From Streptomyces avidinii (lineage in GTDB: Bacteria; Actinomycetota; Actinomycetes; Streptomycetales; Streptomycetaceae), in contig NZ_BMVL01000001.1 in assembly GCF_014650695.1 (NCBI RefSeq), positions 83,563 to 147,562 on the forward strand: a stretch of DNA of 64,000 bases, given 5' to 3'. The translations under genes were made by a program, and so were the position numbers. Below are positions 37,923-46,266 of this stretch, piece by piece (positions within the stretch are counted from its first letter, which is position 1; the number at the start of each line of letters is the position of its first letter). Under the pieces are notes generated by a model. The model saw nothing but the letters and a program-made list of their open reading frames with translations, was not told the DNA's origin and did not search any database.

Positions 37923-38734
37923 TCCTGACCTGGCTGTACGCGCCCGGCGACCGCCCGGAGGTCGTGGCGAAGGCCCTGGGCTGCGGGGCGGACGCCGTCA
38001 TCGTCGACCTGGAGGACGCGGTACCGGCCTCGCGCAAGGAGTACGCCCGCGCCGCGACCGCCGATCTGCTGGCCGACCGGCCCCCGGTCCCCGTCCACGT
38101 CCGCGTGAACGCCCTGGACTCCCCCTGGGGCGGCGCCGACATCGGCGCGCTGGGCGGGCTGCACGGTCTCGCGGGGCTGCGACTGCCCAAGATCAACAAC
38201 CCGCTCCAGATCACCGCCGTCGCCGATCGCACCGGCGGGGTGAGCCTGCACGCCCTGCTCGAATCGGCGGTGGGCGTGGAGCGCGCCTACGAGATCGCCC
38301 GCGCGCACCCCGCCCTGCGCGGGCTCTCCCTCGGCGAGGCGGACCTGCGGGCCGATCTGGCCGTCAGCGCCGAGACCGGCCTGGACTGGTGCCGTTCCCG
38401 GGTGGTGGTCGCGGCCCGGGCCGCGGGGCTGACGCCCCCGGCGCAGTCGGTGTTCCCCGACATCCGGGACCTGGAGGCGCTGGCCGTCTCCTGCGCCCGG
38501 GGCCGCTCCCTGGGCTTCCTCGGCCGGGCGGCGATCCACCCGCGCCAGCTCCCGGTGATCGAACGGGCCTACCTCCCGGCGCCCGAGGAGGTCAGCGCGG
38601 CCACGGAGGTACTGAGCGCGGCCCGGGCCACCCCGGGGGCTCTGGCCCTGCCGGACGGCCGGTTCGTGGACCCGGCGGTCGTGGCCGCGGCGCACCGCAC
38701 GCTCGCCCTCGCCGCCCGCATGGCGGCCCGGTGA
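37919..38734 (+). CDS. CitE-like lyase (HpcH/HpaI aldolase/citrate lyase family)
   Basis: A 271-residue TIM-barrel lyase. The opening WLYAPGDRPEVVAKAL, the metal and substrate residues ADAVIVDLEDAVPASRKEYAR (about residues 22-42), RVN, LHALLESAVGVERAYEIA, LSLGEADLRADL and FLGRAAIHPRQLPVI are characteristic. Family members cleave citryl-, malyl- or citramalyl-CoA to acetyl-CoA plus an oxoacid. No citrate-lyase alpha or gamma subunit is present, so it works alone on a CoA ester. GTG start overlaps the CoA-transferase stop (GTGA). It is the last gene of the operon. Confidence 0.88.
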   Translation: MILTWLYAPGDRPEVVAKALGCGADAVIVDLEDAVPASRKEYARAATADLLADRPPVPVHVRVNALDSPWGGADIGALGGLHGLAGLRLPKINNPLQITAVADRTGGVSLHALLESAVGVERAYEIARAHPALRGLSLGEADLRADLAVSAETGLDWCRSRVVVAARAAGLTPPAQSVFPDIRDLEALAVSCARGRSLGFLGRAAIHPRQLPVIERAYLPAPEEVSAATEVLSAARATPGALALPDGRFVDPAVVAAAHRTLALAARMAAR

Positions 38735-38820
38735 TCCCCGCCCGCCGGGTCCTGGGCTGCGCCCGCACCCGCGTGGCACCCGCCGAGACCGCGCGCCGCG
38801 CCGCGTCCCGGGGCTCCGCG

Positions 38821-38853
38821 CCGGACCCCGCGCCTCAAACGCCGGCGGGGCTG
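38821..38853. repeat. Dispersed intergenic repeat, copy A
   Basis: The core CCTCAAACGCCGGCGGGG here recurs with small changes at 48947-48967, 49271-49293 and three times in 58179-58311, always in non-coding DNA next to GC-rich inverted repeats. I take it as a Streptomyces intergenic repeat family. The rest of 38735-38944 shows nothing coding. Confidence 0.65.
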
Positions 38854-38944
38854 GATGTGGCACGGCGCCCGGCGGGGTGGATGCCGGGGAACGCGGAGGG
38901 GGGTGCCGCGGTCTGCGCGGCACCCCCCTCATGGACCGTTGCGG

Positions 38945-39967
38945 TCAGCGCTTGCCGGCCTCCGGGGCCTCGGCCTCGGCGGGCGCGTCCTTCGTGAGGA
39001 CGGGTGCCCCGGCCTTGGCGGGCTTGGGCTTGGCCTCGGCGTCGGCGTCCGAGGGCTTGGCCTCGGCGTCGGCGTCGGCGTTGGCGTCCGCCGGAGCCGC
39101 GTCGGCCGGAGCCGCGTCCTCACCGTCCTTACCGCCGGAGCCCTCCCGGTCCGGTTCGACGACCGTCTCACGGCCCGGGCGCAGCTTCGCCGAGAGCACG
39201 AAGTAGACGACCGCCAGGACGAAGACGCCGATCGAGGTCCAGACGTTCAGGCGGACGCCCAGGATGTGGTGCGCCTCGTCGACGCGCATGTACTCGATCC
39301 AACCGCGGCCGACGCAGTACGCGGCGACGTAGAGGGCGAAGGCCCGCCCGTGGCCGAGCTTGAAGCGGCGGTCGGCCCAGATCACCAGGAAGGCGACGCC
39401 GACGCACCACAGCGACTCGTAGAGGAAGGTCGGGTGGTAGGTGCCGGCGTCCCGGTTCGGGCCCGCGGTGATCTCCACCGCCCACGGCAGGTCGGTGGCC
39501 CGGCCGTAGAGCTCCTGGTTGAACCAGTTGCCCCAACGTCCGCAGGCCTGGGCCAGCGCGATGCCGGGGGCCAGGGCGTCCGCCCAGGCCGGCAGCGGGA
39601 TCCCGCGCAGCCGGCAGCCGATCCAGGCACCGACCGCGCCGAGCGCGATGGCGCCCCAGATGCCGAGTCCGCCCTCCCAGATCTTGAAGGCGTCGACCCA
39701 GTTGCGGCCCTCGCCGAAGTAGAGCTGGTAGTCGGTGATCACGTGGTAGAGGCGACCACCGACCAGGCCGAAGGGCACGGCCCACACGGCGATGTCCGCG
39801 ACCGTGCCCGGCTTTCCGCCGCGCGCGATCCATCGCCTGTTGCCGAGCCAGACGGCGACGAAGACGCCGATGATGATGCAGAACGCGTAGCCGCGGAGCG
39901 GGATCGGTCCGAGATGGATCACGCCGGTCGACGGACTGGGGATGTAAGCAATGTCCATGGCAGACAT
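38945..39967 (-). CDS. lgt: Prolipoprotein diacylglyceryl transferase
   Basis: A 340-residue integral membrane enzyme that transfers diacylglycerol from phosphatidylglycerol to the lipobox cysteine of prolipoproteins. The Lgt signature GRWGNWFNQELYG (about residues 143-155), GGRLYHVITDY and the seven membrane segments are visible up to about residue 265. The C-terminal 75 residues are an acidic, low-complexity cytoplasmic tail with DADAEAKP repeats, longer than in most bacteria. Start ATG 39967 (MSAMDIAYIPSP); the ATG three codons later is also possible. Confidence 0.96.
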   Translation of the reverse strand: MSAMDIAYIPSPSTGVIHLGPIPLRGYAFCIIIGVFVAVWLGNRRWIARGGKPGTVADIAVWAVPFGLVGGRLYHVITDYQLYFGEGRNWVDAFKIWEGGLGIWGAIALGAVGAWIGCRLRGIPLPAWADALAPGIALAQACGRWGNWFNQELYGRATDLPWAVEITAGPNRDAGTYHPTFLYESLWCVGVAFLVIWADRRFKLGHGRAFALYVAAYCVGRGWIEYMRVDEAHHILGVRLNVWTSIGVFVLAVVYFVLSAKLRPGRETVVEPDREGSGGKDGEDAAPADAAPADANADADAEAKPSDADAEAKPKPAKAGAPVLTKDAPAEAEAPEAGKR

Positions 39968-40046
39968 GACGCTACCCTGCCGGGCGGTGCGGACCGCAAC
40001 CCGCCCGGCAGGACGAAACCAAATCCAGACATGGAACGGGCCGCGA

Positions 40047-41042
40047 TCAGTCCCCCGAGGAGCCGTTCGACGACCCCGTGGAGGAGCCGTTCGAGGACCC
40101 GGTCGAGGTGCTGCCGGACCGGCCCGAAGAACCGGCCGACGACCCGCCGGTCGACCCGCCGGAGCCCGTCCGGGAGGCGGACGGCGAGGCCTTTGCCCCG
40201 TTCTTCCCGCCGGAACCGGGCGTCGCGCTGCCCGACGGTGACGGCTTCACGACCCCGCCGGCGGCTTCCACCTGCTCCTTCAGCTTCTGCGGGGTCACCG
40301 GGTTGGCCTGGTCGGAGAAGATGTCCTTGCCGTTCAGCAGCACGCTGGGCGTGCCCCGGAACTTCCCGGCCCTGAAGGCCTCGTGCGACTTGCCCACCCA
40401 GCTGTCGTGGGTGCCGTTCTCGACGCAGGCGCGGAATTCGGGGGTGTCCAGGCCGTCGACCTTGCCTGCGAGCTCCAGCAGCTTGGCGTTCTTGCCGTAC
40501 GCGTCGTCGACTTCCTGCGGCTGGTTCTGGAAGAGGACGTCGTGGTACTCGCTGAACTTGCCGGCGTCCTGCGCGCAGGCCGCCGCATTCGCCCCCTTCA
40601 GGGAGCCGCTGCCGCCCATGTTGCCGTCGATGAGGGTCACCAGGTGGTAGTCCACCTTGAGCAGGCCCTTGGCCTCCAGCTCGTGGACGGTCTGCCGGTA
40701 TTGGTCCTCGAACGCCTTGCAGGCGGGGCAGCGGACGTCCTCCCAGACGGTGAGGGTGGACTTGGCCTCCGGCTTGCCCGTCTGGATGGCGAGCGCGTCC
40801 TTGCCGGTGGCCCCGGAGGGGGCGACGACCGGGCCGCCCTTGGCGCTGCTGTCCTTGCCGGTGTTGGCCGCGATCACGCCGACGACGGTCGCCAGGCACA
40901 GGACACCGACCACCGCCGACGCCACGATCAGGGTCCGCCGGCGCTTCTCCCGGGTCTTCTGCCGCTCGCGCTCCGCTTGGAGTCGCTCCCGGGCCGATCG
41001 TTTCGTCGCATCGCGGTTCGCACCGTCGTTCTTCTCGCTCAC
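40047..41042 (-). CDS. DsbA/thioredoxin-fold membrane-anchored protein
   Basis: A 331-residue protein with a basic cytoplasmic N-terminus (residues 1-45), one membrane segment (about 38-60, LIVASAVVGVLCLATVVGVI) and an extracytoplasmic thioredoxin-4-type domain. The redox motif CPAC sits in VRCPACKAFEDQY, and the cis-Pro loop in FRGTPSVLLNGK. A Ser/Gly-rich tail of about 60 residues follows. It likely forms or isomerises disulfides in exported proteins. Start GTG 41042 has a GGCGGAG-type site; the longer frame lacks family sequence. Confidence 0.88.
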   Translation of the reverse strand: MSEKNDGANRDATKRSARERLQAERERQKTREKRRRTLIVASAVVGVLCLATVVGVIAANTGKDSSAKGGPVVAPSGATGKDALAIQTGKPEAKSTLTVWEDVRCPACKAFEDQYRQTVHELEAKGLLKVDYHLVTLIDGNMGGSGSLKGANAAACAQDAGKFSEYHDVLFQNQPQEVDDAYGKNAKLLELAGKVDGLDTPEFRACVENGTHDSWVGKSHEAFRAGKFRGTPSVLLNGKDIFSDQANPVTPQKLKEQVEAAGGVVKPSPSGSATPGSGGKNGAKASPSASRTGSGGSTGGSSAGSSGRSGSTSTGSSNGSSTGSSNGSSGD

Positions 41043-41057
41043 GCTCCGCCAAACGAA

Positions 41058-41085
41058 GCAGGGAGGCACTCGCGTGCCTCCCTGC
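41058..41085 (-). terminator. 12-bp perfect hairpin after trpA
   Basis: GCAGGGAGGCAC (41058-41069) pairs exactly with GTGCCTCCCTGC (41074-41085) around a TCGC-type loop. It lies between the trpA stop and the start of the DsbA-like gene on the minus strand, so it probably closes the trp transcript. Confidence 0.85.
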
Positions 41086-41137
41086 TCGCCATTCCACCCG
41101 ATCGGACTACAGAACCCGATCAGGCGTCCGTTTTGTC

Positions 41138-41965
41138 TCAGCTCCTGCGTACGCCTTCCGCAAGCTCGCCCGCCAGCGCCCGTACGGCGTCCAGCCCGCT
41201 CGGCAGGTCCGGCGCGTCCAGCAGCAGCTTCACGAAGGCCGAGCCGACGATCACGCCGTCGGCGAAGCCGGCGACCTCCTTGGCCTGGAGGGCGTTGGAG
41301 ACGCCGAGGCCGACGCAGACCGGGAGATCACTGGTGGCACGGGTGCGGCGGACCAGATCCGCGGCCTGGTTGCCCACGGACTCGCGGGTTCCGGTGACCC
41401 CCATGAGGGAGGCGGCGTAGACGAAGCCGGAGCCGGCCGCCGTGATGGTGGCCAGGCGCGCGTCCTTGCTGCTGGGAGCCACGACGAAGACGGTCGCCAG
41501 ACCGTGCTTCTCCGCGTGCTCGCGCCAGAGGGCGGACTCCTGCACCGGCAGGTCGGGCAGGATGCAGCCGGCGCCGCCCGCCGCCGCCAGCTCGGACGTG
41601 AACCGCTCGACGCCGTAGCGGTCGATGGGGTTCCAATAGGTCATCACCAGGACCGGGGCCCCGGTCGCCTCGTGCGCCTCACGGACCGTGCGGATCACGT
41701 CGGCGATCTTGACGCCGCCGCGCAGGGCGATGTCGTCGGCGGTCTGGATGACCGGACCGTCGAGGACCGGATCGCTGTGGGGCAGGCCGATCTCGACGAC
41801 GTCCGCGCCACCGGCGATGACGGCCTTGACCGCCTCGATGCCGCCGTCGACGGTCGGGAAGCCCGCGGGGAGGTAGGCGACGAGGGCCGCCCGGTCCTCG
41901 GACTTCGCCTTGGCGAGGGTGGCGCTCAGCAGCTCGATGTTGCCGCGCCCGTGCGTGGAGGTCAC
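41138..41965 (-). CDS. trpA: Tryptophan synthase alpha subunit
   Basis: A 275-residue TIM barrel that cleaves indole-3-glycerol phosphate to indole and glyceraldehyde-3-phosphate. Catalytic Glu58 and Asp69 lie in [15 protein letters not shown], equivalent to Glu49 and Asp60 of the Salmonella enzyme. GSAFVKLL near the C-terminus binds phosphate. GTG start overlaps the trpB stop by four bases. It is last in the trpC-trpM-trpB-trpA run and is followed by a strong hairpin. Confidence 0.97.
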   Translation of the reverse strand: MTSTHGRGNIELLSATLAKAKSEDRAALVAYLPAGFPTVDGGIEAVKAVIAGGADVVEIGLPHSDPVLDGPVIQTADDIALRGGVKIADVIRTVREAHEATGAPVLVMTYWNPIDRYGVERFTSELAAAGGAGCILPDLPVQESALWREHAEKHGLATVFVVAPSSKDARLATITAAGSGFVYAASLMGVTGTRESVGNQAADLVRRTRATSDLPVCVGLGVSNALQAKEVAGFADGVIVGSAFVKLLLDAPDLPSGLDAVRALAGELAEGVRRS

Positions 41966-43233
41966 TTGTCGTCCCCCTCGGAGAACTCGTTGTCGGCGAC
42001 TTCACCGTCGGTGTCGTACAGGTTGAAGTACCGGGCCGCCGTGTCCATGTCCTTGTCACCGCGACCGGACAGGTTGACGACCAGGAGGCCGTCCTTGCCC
42101 AGCTCCCGGCCCAGGTCCAGGGCGCCGGCGAGGGCGTGCGCCGACTCGATCGCCGGGATGATCCCCTCGGTGCGCGAGAGCAGGCGCAGGGCCTGCATCG
42201 CCGCGTCGTCGGTGACCGCCCGGTACTCGCCGCGGCCGGAGTCCTTGAGGTAGGAGTGCTCCGGGCCGATGCCCGGGTAGTCCAGGCCGGCCGAGATCGA
42301 GTACGGCTCGGTGATCTGGCCCTCCTCGTCCTGGAGGACGTAGGAGCGGGAGCCGTGCAGGATCCCGGGCTCGCCGGCGGTCAGCGTGGCCGCGTGCTCG
42401 CCGGTCTCGACGCCGTGCCCGGCGGGCTCGAAGCCCACCAGGCGGACGTCGGCGTCCGGGATGAAGGCGTGGAAGAGACCGATCGCGTTGGAACCGCCGC
42501 CGACGCAGGCCGCGACGGCGTCGGGCAGCCGGCCGGCGCGCTCCAGGATCTGGCGGCGGGCCTCGACGCCGATGACCCGGTGGAAGTCGCGGACCATGGC
42601 CGGGAAGGGGTGGGGGCCGGCGACCGTACCGAAGAGGTAGTGGGTGCGGTCCACGTTGGCGACCCAGTCGCGGAACGCCTCGTTGATGGCGTCCTTCAGC
42701 GTCCGGGAGCCGGACTTCACGGCGATGACCTCGGCGCCCAGCATGCGCATGCGGGCCACGTTGAGGGCCTGGCGCCGGGTGTCGACCTCGCCCATGTAGA
42801 TGGTGCAGTCGAGGCCGAAGAGCGCGCAGGCGGTGGCGGTGGCCACACCGTGCTGCCCGGCGCCGGTCTCGGCGATGACACGGGTCTTGCCCATGCGCTT
42901 GGTGAGCAGCGCCTGGCCCAGCACGTTGTTGATCTTGTGCGAGCCGGTGTGGTTGAGGTCCTCGCGCTTGAGGAAGATCCGGGCGCCGCCGGCGTGCTCG
43001 GCGAAGCGGGGCACCTCGGTGAGGGCGCTCGGGCGGCCGGTGTAGTTGACCATGAGGTCATTGAGCTCGGCCGCGAAGGCCGGATCGCCCTTGGCCTTTT
43101 CGTACTCGACGGCGACCTCGTCCACGGCGGCGACGAGCGCCTCCGGGATGAACTTGCCGCCGAAGTCGCCGAAGTAGCCCTCGGCGTTGGGGACGTGACC
43201 CTCCGGGTCCGGGATGAAGAACTCGCTGGACAT
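41962..43233 (-). CDS. trpB: Tryptophan synthase beta subunit
   Basis: A 423-residue PLP enzyme that joins indole and serine to make tryptophan. The PLP lysine is Lys100 in [11 protein letters not shown], the glycine loop is [15 protein letters not shown], and the catalytic Glu is in [10 protein letters not shown]. Normal family length. It is preceded by about 200 non-coding bases with a hairpin (43300-43330) after trpM, so it may have partly separate expression. Confidence 0.98.
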   Translation of the reverse strand: MSSEFFIPDPEGHVPNAEGYFGDFGGKFIPEALVAAVDEVAVEYEKAKGDPAFAAELNDLMVNYTGRPSALTEVPRFAEHAGGARIFLKREDLNHTGSHKINNVLGQALLTKRMGKTRVIAETGAGQHGVATATACALFGLDCTIYMGEVDTRRQALNVARMRMLGAEVIAVKSGSRTLKDAINEAFRDWVANVDRTHYLFGTVAGPHPFPAMVRDFHRVIGVEARRQILERAGRLPDAVAACVGGGSNAIGLFHAFIPDADVRLVGFEPAGHGVETGEHAATLTAGEPGILHGSRSYVLQDEEGQITEPYSISAGLDYPGIGPEHSYLKDSGRGEYRAVTDDAAMQALRLLSRTEGIIPAIESAHALAGALDLGRELGKDGLLVVNLSGRGDKDMDTAARYFNLYDTDGEVADNEFSEGDDK

Positions 43234-43299
43234 GTCCAGTGCTCCTACGGGTGCGAGATGCGGCGGGTGGATTCACCGTATTGCGCCGACCGCAAGCGC

Positions 43300-43330
43300 C
43301 GCGCACACCCCGCTGGGGGATGTGTGCGCG
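43300..43330 (-). promoter_or_regulatory. Hairpin between trpM and trpB
   Basis: GCGCACA (43301-43307) pairs with TGTGCGC (43323-43329), extended by a C-G pair outside and a CCCC/GGGG inner stem around GCT. It lies about 70 bases upstream of trpB, inside the trp transcript. It could be an attenuator or mRNA processing site. No U-run follows. Confidence 0.4.
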
Positions 43331-43439
43331 TACGGGTGCGGGACGGCCCTCGTCCGGAGCCGGCGGCTCGGGCGTCAGGCCGTACGGGGACGGCTCGCGG
43401 CGCGGTACGTCGGGGTACCGGACCGCTGCGGGCCCTCGT

Positions 43440-43664
43440 CTACAGCGCTTCTCCGCGGCGCCATCGCATGCCGTTGACCTGGCCGGGCTCGGACCCGATC
43501 ACGTACCGGACCCGCCGCCCGTGCACGCGCCGGGCCGGGGCGCGGCAGCCGCGGGGGCGGCAGCCGCGCGCCAGGGGCGCATGCGCCGTCGGCACGCCGA
43601 CCGGGCCGCGGCGAGCTGCCGGGGGCGCGGACTGCGTGCGGACGGAGGGGAGGTCGTGGGCCAC
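43440..43664 (-). CDS. trpM: TrpM small Arg-rich protein
   Basis: A 74-residue, very basic protein between trpC and trpB. The C-terminal part LARGCRPRGCRAPARRVHGR followed by RVRYVIGSEPGQVNGMRWRR matches my memory of Streptomyces TrpM, a small protein reported in S. coelicolor to modulate tryptophan synthesis and differentiation. GTG 43664 lies eight bases after the trpC stop; later starts are possible, so the N-terminus is uncertain. No known domain. Confidence 0.65.
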   Translation of the reverse strand: MAHDLPSVRTQSAPPAARRGPVGVPTAHAPLARGCRPRGCRAPARRVHGRRVRYVIGSEPGQVNGMRWRRGEAL

Positions 43665-43672
43665 GGGAAGGG

Positions 43673-44482
43673 TCAGCTCCGCCCGTGGCGCAGGGCGGGG
43701 TGGGCACCGGCGGCGACGAGGTCGGCCACGGCCGCCTTCGGGTCGCGGCCGGTCACCAGGGACTCCCCGACGAGGACGGCGTCGGCGCCCTCGTTGGCGT
43801 AGGCGATCAGGTCGTGCGGGCCACGGATGCCGGACTCGGCGATCTTGACGATGTGGTCCGGGATCTCGGGGACGACGCGCTCGAAGGTGGAGCGGTCGAC
43901 CTTGAGGTCCTTGAGGTTGCGGGCATTGACGCCGATGATCTTGGCACCGGCGGCGACCGCGCGCTCCACTTCCTCCTCGTCGTGGACCTCCACGAGCGGG
44001 GTGAGACCGATGGACTCGGCCCGCTCGATGAGGGAGACGAGGGCCTCCTGCTCCAGGGCCGCGACGATCAGCAGGGCGAGGTCGGCACCGTAGGCGCGGG
44101 CCTCCCAGAGCTGGTACGCCGTGACGATGAAGTCCTTGCGCAGGATCGGGATGTCCACGCGGGCGCGGACGGCCTCCAGGTCGGCCAGCGAGCCGCCGAA
44201 TCGGCGCTGCTCGGTGAGGACGGAGATGACCGCCGCACCGCCCGCCTCGTAGTCGGCGGCGAGCCCGGCCGGATCGGCGATGGCGGCCAGCGCGCCCTTG
44301 GACGGGCTGGAGCGCTTGACCTCGCAGATCACCTTGACGCTGTCGCCGCGCAGGGCAGCGACGCCGTCCTTGGCCTGGGGCGCCTTGGCGGCACGCTCCT
44401 TGAGCTCGTCGAGGCTCACGCGGGCCTGCCGTTCGGCAAGGTCTTCGCGGACCCCTTCGATGATCTCGTCGAGCACACTCAC
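43673..44482 (-). CDS. trpC: Indole-3-glycerol phosphate synthase
   Basis: A 269-residue TIM barrel that converts CdRP to indole-3-glycerol phosphate. [12 protein letters not shown] (about residues 50-62) holds the catalytic Glu and Lys, LRKDFIV the second Lys, [11 protein letters not shown] the Asn, and [10 protein letters not shown] the Glu/Ser phosphate site. Full length. Start GTG 44482 has GAAGGGGG upstream. The 172-base region before it contains a small candidate leader ORF (44553-44636). Confidence 0.97.
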   Translation of the reverse strand: MSVLDEIIEGVREDLAERQARVSLDELKERAAKAPQAKDGVAALRGDSVKVICEVKRSSPSKGALAAIADPAGLAADYEAGGAAVISVLTEQRRFGGSLADLEAVRARVDIPILRKDFIVTAYQLWEARAYGADLALLIVAALEQEALVSLIERAESIGLTPLVEVHDEEEVERAVAAGAKIIGVNARNLKDLKVDRSTFERVVPEIPDHIVKIAESGIRGPHDLIAYANEGADAVLVGESLVTGRDPKAAVADLVAAGAHPALRHGRS

Positions 44483-44552
44483 GCGAGCGGCCCCCTTCCG
44501 GGTCGATGACGGTCGGCCGCCTTGCAGACAGGTACAACAACAAGGTCGGCAT

Positions 44553-44636
44553 TCAAATGGTATCCGCAGGAGGCGTTGCCCTCCGCACGCGGTTGACGAC
44601 GTCCCAGTAACTGGACATTCGGAATCGACGCTTCAT
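44553..44636 (-). other. Candidate 27-codon leader ORF upstream of trpC
   Basis: ATG 44636 to TGA 44553 would encode [20 protein letters not shown] plus seven residues, with one Trp codon near the middle, and overlaps a GGAGG/CCTCC hairpin (44569-44584). Ribosome-mediated attenuation needs more Trp codons and a terminator, which I do not see. It may be chance. Confidence 0.25.
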
Positions 44637-44654
44637 AGGGCCTGCCCAAGGGGC

Positions 44655-45164
44655 TCAGGGCGCCAGTGCGGAGCCGAAAGAGAGATTTCGGACAATGACG
44701 AAAACCAGTGCCAGTGCCCCGAGCGCCCACCAGTACCTCGGACGCAGCACGATCCTCGGAGTCGGCCCGCCGCGGAACGCGCGAACCAGCCACAGGGCCA
44801 TGAAACCCGCGAAGACGAAGTAGCCCACGACGGCGAACGCATTCGCCCCGAAAGCAGCGATCAGATCGCCGTGCGCGAAGGCGTGTGCGCTGCGCAGACC
44901 TCCGCAGCCCGGGCACAGGACACCCGTCAGCCGGAACAGCGGGCACACCGGGTAGTGGCCGGGCTCGTTGGGGTCGACGGCCCCGACGTACGCGAAGGCG
45001 CCGGCGACACCGGCCAGGTAGAGCGCCGGGACGGCGAGCCGCCGGGCCCTGGACGGCTGCCCGGCCAGACGCACGGGCTGCGCGGGCATCGCGGGCACGG
45101 GCGCCGGTGACGGCGGGGCATCGGGGGTGCGAGAGGCGTCCACCTGCTGATTCTCTCCGCTCAT
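44655..45164 (-). CDS. DUF2752 domain membrane protein
   Basis: A 169-residue protein with a Pro-rich cytoplasmic N-terminus (about 1-42) and four hydrophobic segments. The DUF2752 hallmark YPVCPLFRLTGVLCPGCGGL (about residues 71-90), followed by HAFAHGDLIAAF, is complete, with three conserved cysteines. Function is unknown; the conserved CPGCG could bind metal or form a disulfide. It lies in the trp gene run between HGxxPAAW and trpC on the same strand. Confidence 0.88.
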   Translation of the reverse strand: MSGENQQVDASRTPDAPPSPAPVPAMPAQPVRLAGQPSRARRLAVPALYLAGVAGAFAYVGAVDPNEPGHYPVCPLFRLTGVLCPGCGGLRSAHAFAHGDLIAAFGANAFAVVGYFVFAGFMALWLVRAFRGGPTPRIVLRPRYWWALGALALVFVIVRNLSFGSALAP

Positions 45165-45214
45165 GACAAAAGGCGCAGCCCGGCGGGGCCGCGCCTTTCG
45201 GCTGCTTCGCGCAC

Positions 45215-45466
45215 TCAGACCTTGGCGGGAACCTTGGAGGCGGCGATGACCTCGGCGAGGTCCTTGTGCGCGGGCTTCGGCGCGCCCATGCCCGCGGCCC
45301 GCATCCCGAGGCCGACGACACCGCCGAGCGCGACGACGACGAGGCCGGCCCAGAAGCCGAGCGGGTTCGCGATCACCATGAAGGCGCCGGAGATGCAGAA
45401 ACCGATGAAGGCGATGATGACACCGGTCCAGGCGGCCGGGGTGTGTCCGTGGCTAGTGCCCGCCAT
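45215..45466 (-). CDS. HGxxPAAW-motif small membrane protein
   Basis: An 83-residue membrane protein with the N-terminal motif HGHTPAAWTG (HGxxPAAW) and two hydrophobic segments (about residues 14-32 and 38-57). The family is conserved in actinobacteria next to trp genes and has no known function. Start ATG 45466 has GAGGAGC upstream; the longer frame is not family-like. It follows the Trp-associated membrane protein gene. Confidence 0.9.
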   Translation of the reverse strand: MAGTSHGHTPAAWTGVIIAFIGFCISGAFMVIANPLGFWAGLVVVALGGVVGLGMRAAGMGAPKPAHKDLAEVIAASKVPAKV

Positions 45467-45577
45467 GAGTTGCTCCTCGTTGCTCTGTCGCGCTGCTGTG
45501 TCGAACGTGCGGTCTGTGTCGAACGCTCGGTGACCATTGTCCCGCACCGGGCGGCTTCGCCGTCCAGGGGGGTCGGG

Positions 45578-46243
45578 TCAGTGGGCCCGGTCGGCGCCCG
45601 GGTCCGTGGTCGGGTCCTCGCCGCGGTCCAGAGCCTTCCACAGATCTTCCGGCCGGTCCGGGTCCACCGCCGCGACAGTCCGCGTACGGGGGCTGCCGTC
45701 ACGCTCGTAGCGGCCACCCATCGAGGGCCAGCTCCGGCCGAAGCGCAGGGCCAGCAGCCCGGCGGCCAGGATCAGGACCGCGCCGGCGGCCGTGACATAG
45801 GGCCAGGTCGTCTGGGTCAGTCCGGCCACGTGCGCCGCGCTGTCGGCGGTCGTACGGGCGGCCTGCGCGTCCAGGGCACGGCGGCCGTCGGCGCCGAACA
45901 GGGCCGACAGGGCCCCGCCGAGGCCGCTGAGCGCCAGCAGCCCCGACACCAGCAGCCGGCTCCTGCCGCGTACGGCGAAGACGGCGACCAGCGCGGCGAG
46001 GCCCACGATGGCCAGCGCGGCGGGCAGGCCGGTGACGGCCCGCCCGTCGGCGGTCAGCTGGAGCGCATCACTGCCGATGGCGGCGGTGCCCCGGGCCCAG
46101 GTCCGGCCGGAGGCGAGCAGGACGACGGTCGCGCCGAGTGCGCCGAGCAGCAGGGCGACGGCCACGCTGCGGCGGCCGCCGCGGCGCTCGCGCGCCTCGG
46201 GCTCGGCGTCGGCATCGGTTCGGGGTGGGGGTACGGCACTCAC
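45578..46243 (-). CDS. Trp-biosynthesis-associated membrane protein (TIGR02234)
   Basis: A 221-residue protein of the actinobacterial family always found beside trp genes. It has about four membrane segments (for example VAVALLLGALGATVVLLASG and ALAIVGLAALVAVFAV), an extracytoplasmic loop, and a charged C-terminal tail (DPDRPEDLWKALDRGEDPT). Start GTG 46243 (MSAVPPP) is preferred to GTG 46252. It begins about 24 bases after trpE. Biochemical function is unknown. Confidence 0.85.
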   Translation of the reverse strand: MSAVPPPRTDADAEPEARERRGGRRSVAVALLLGALGATVVLLASGRTWARGTAAIGSDALQLTADGRAVTGLPAALAIVGLAALVAVFAVRGRSRLLVSGLLALSGLGGALSALFGADGRRALDAQAARTTADSAAHVAGLTQTTWPYVTAAGAVLILAAGLLALRFGRSWPSMGGRYERDGSPRTRTVAAVDPDRPEDLWKALDRGEDPTTDPGADRAH

Positions 46244-46266
46244 ATACCCCACTATCCCTTACGCAC

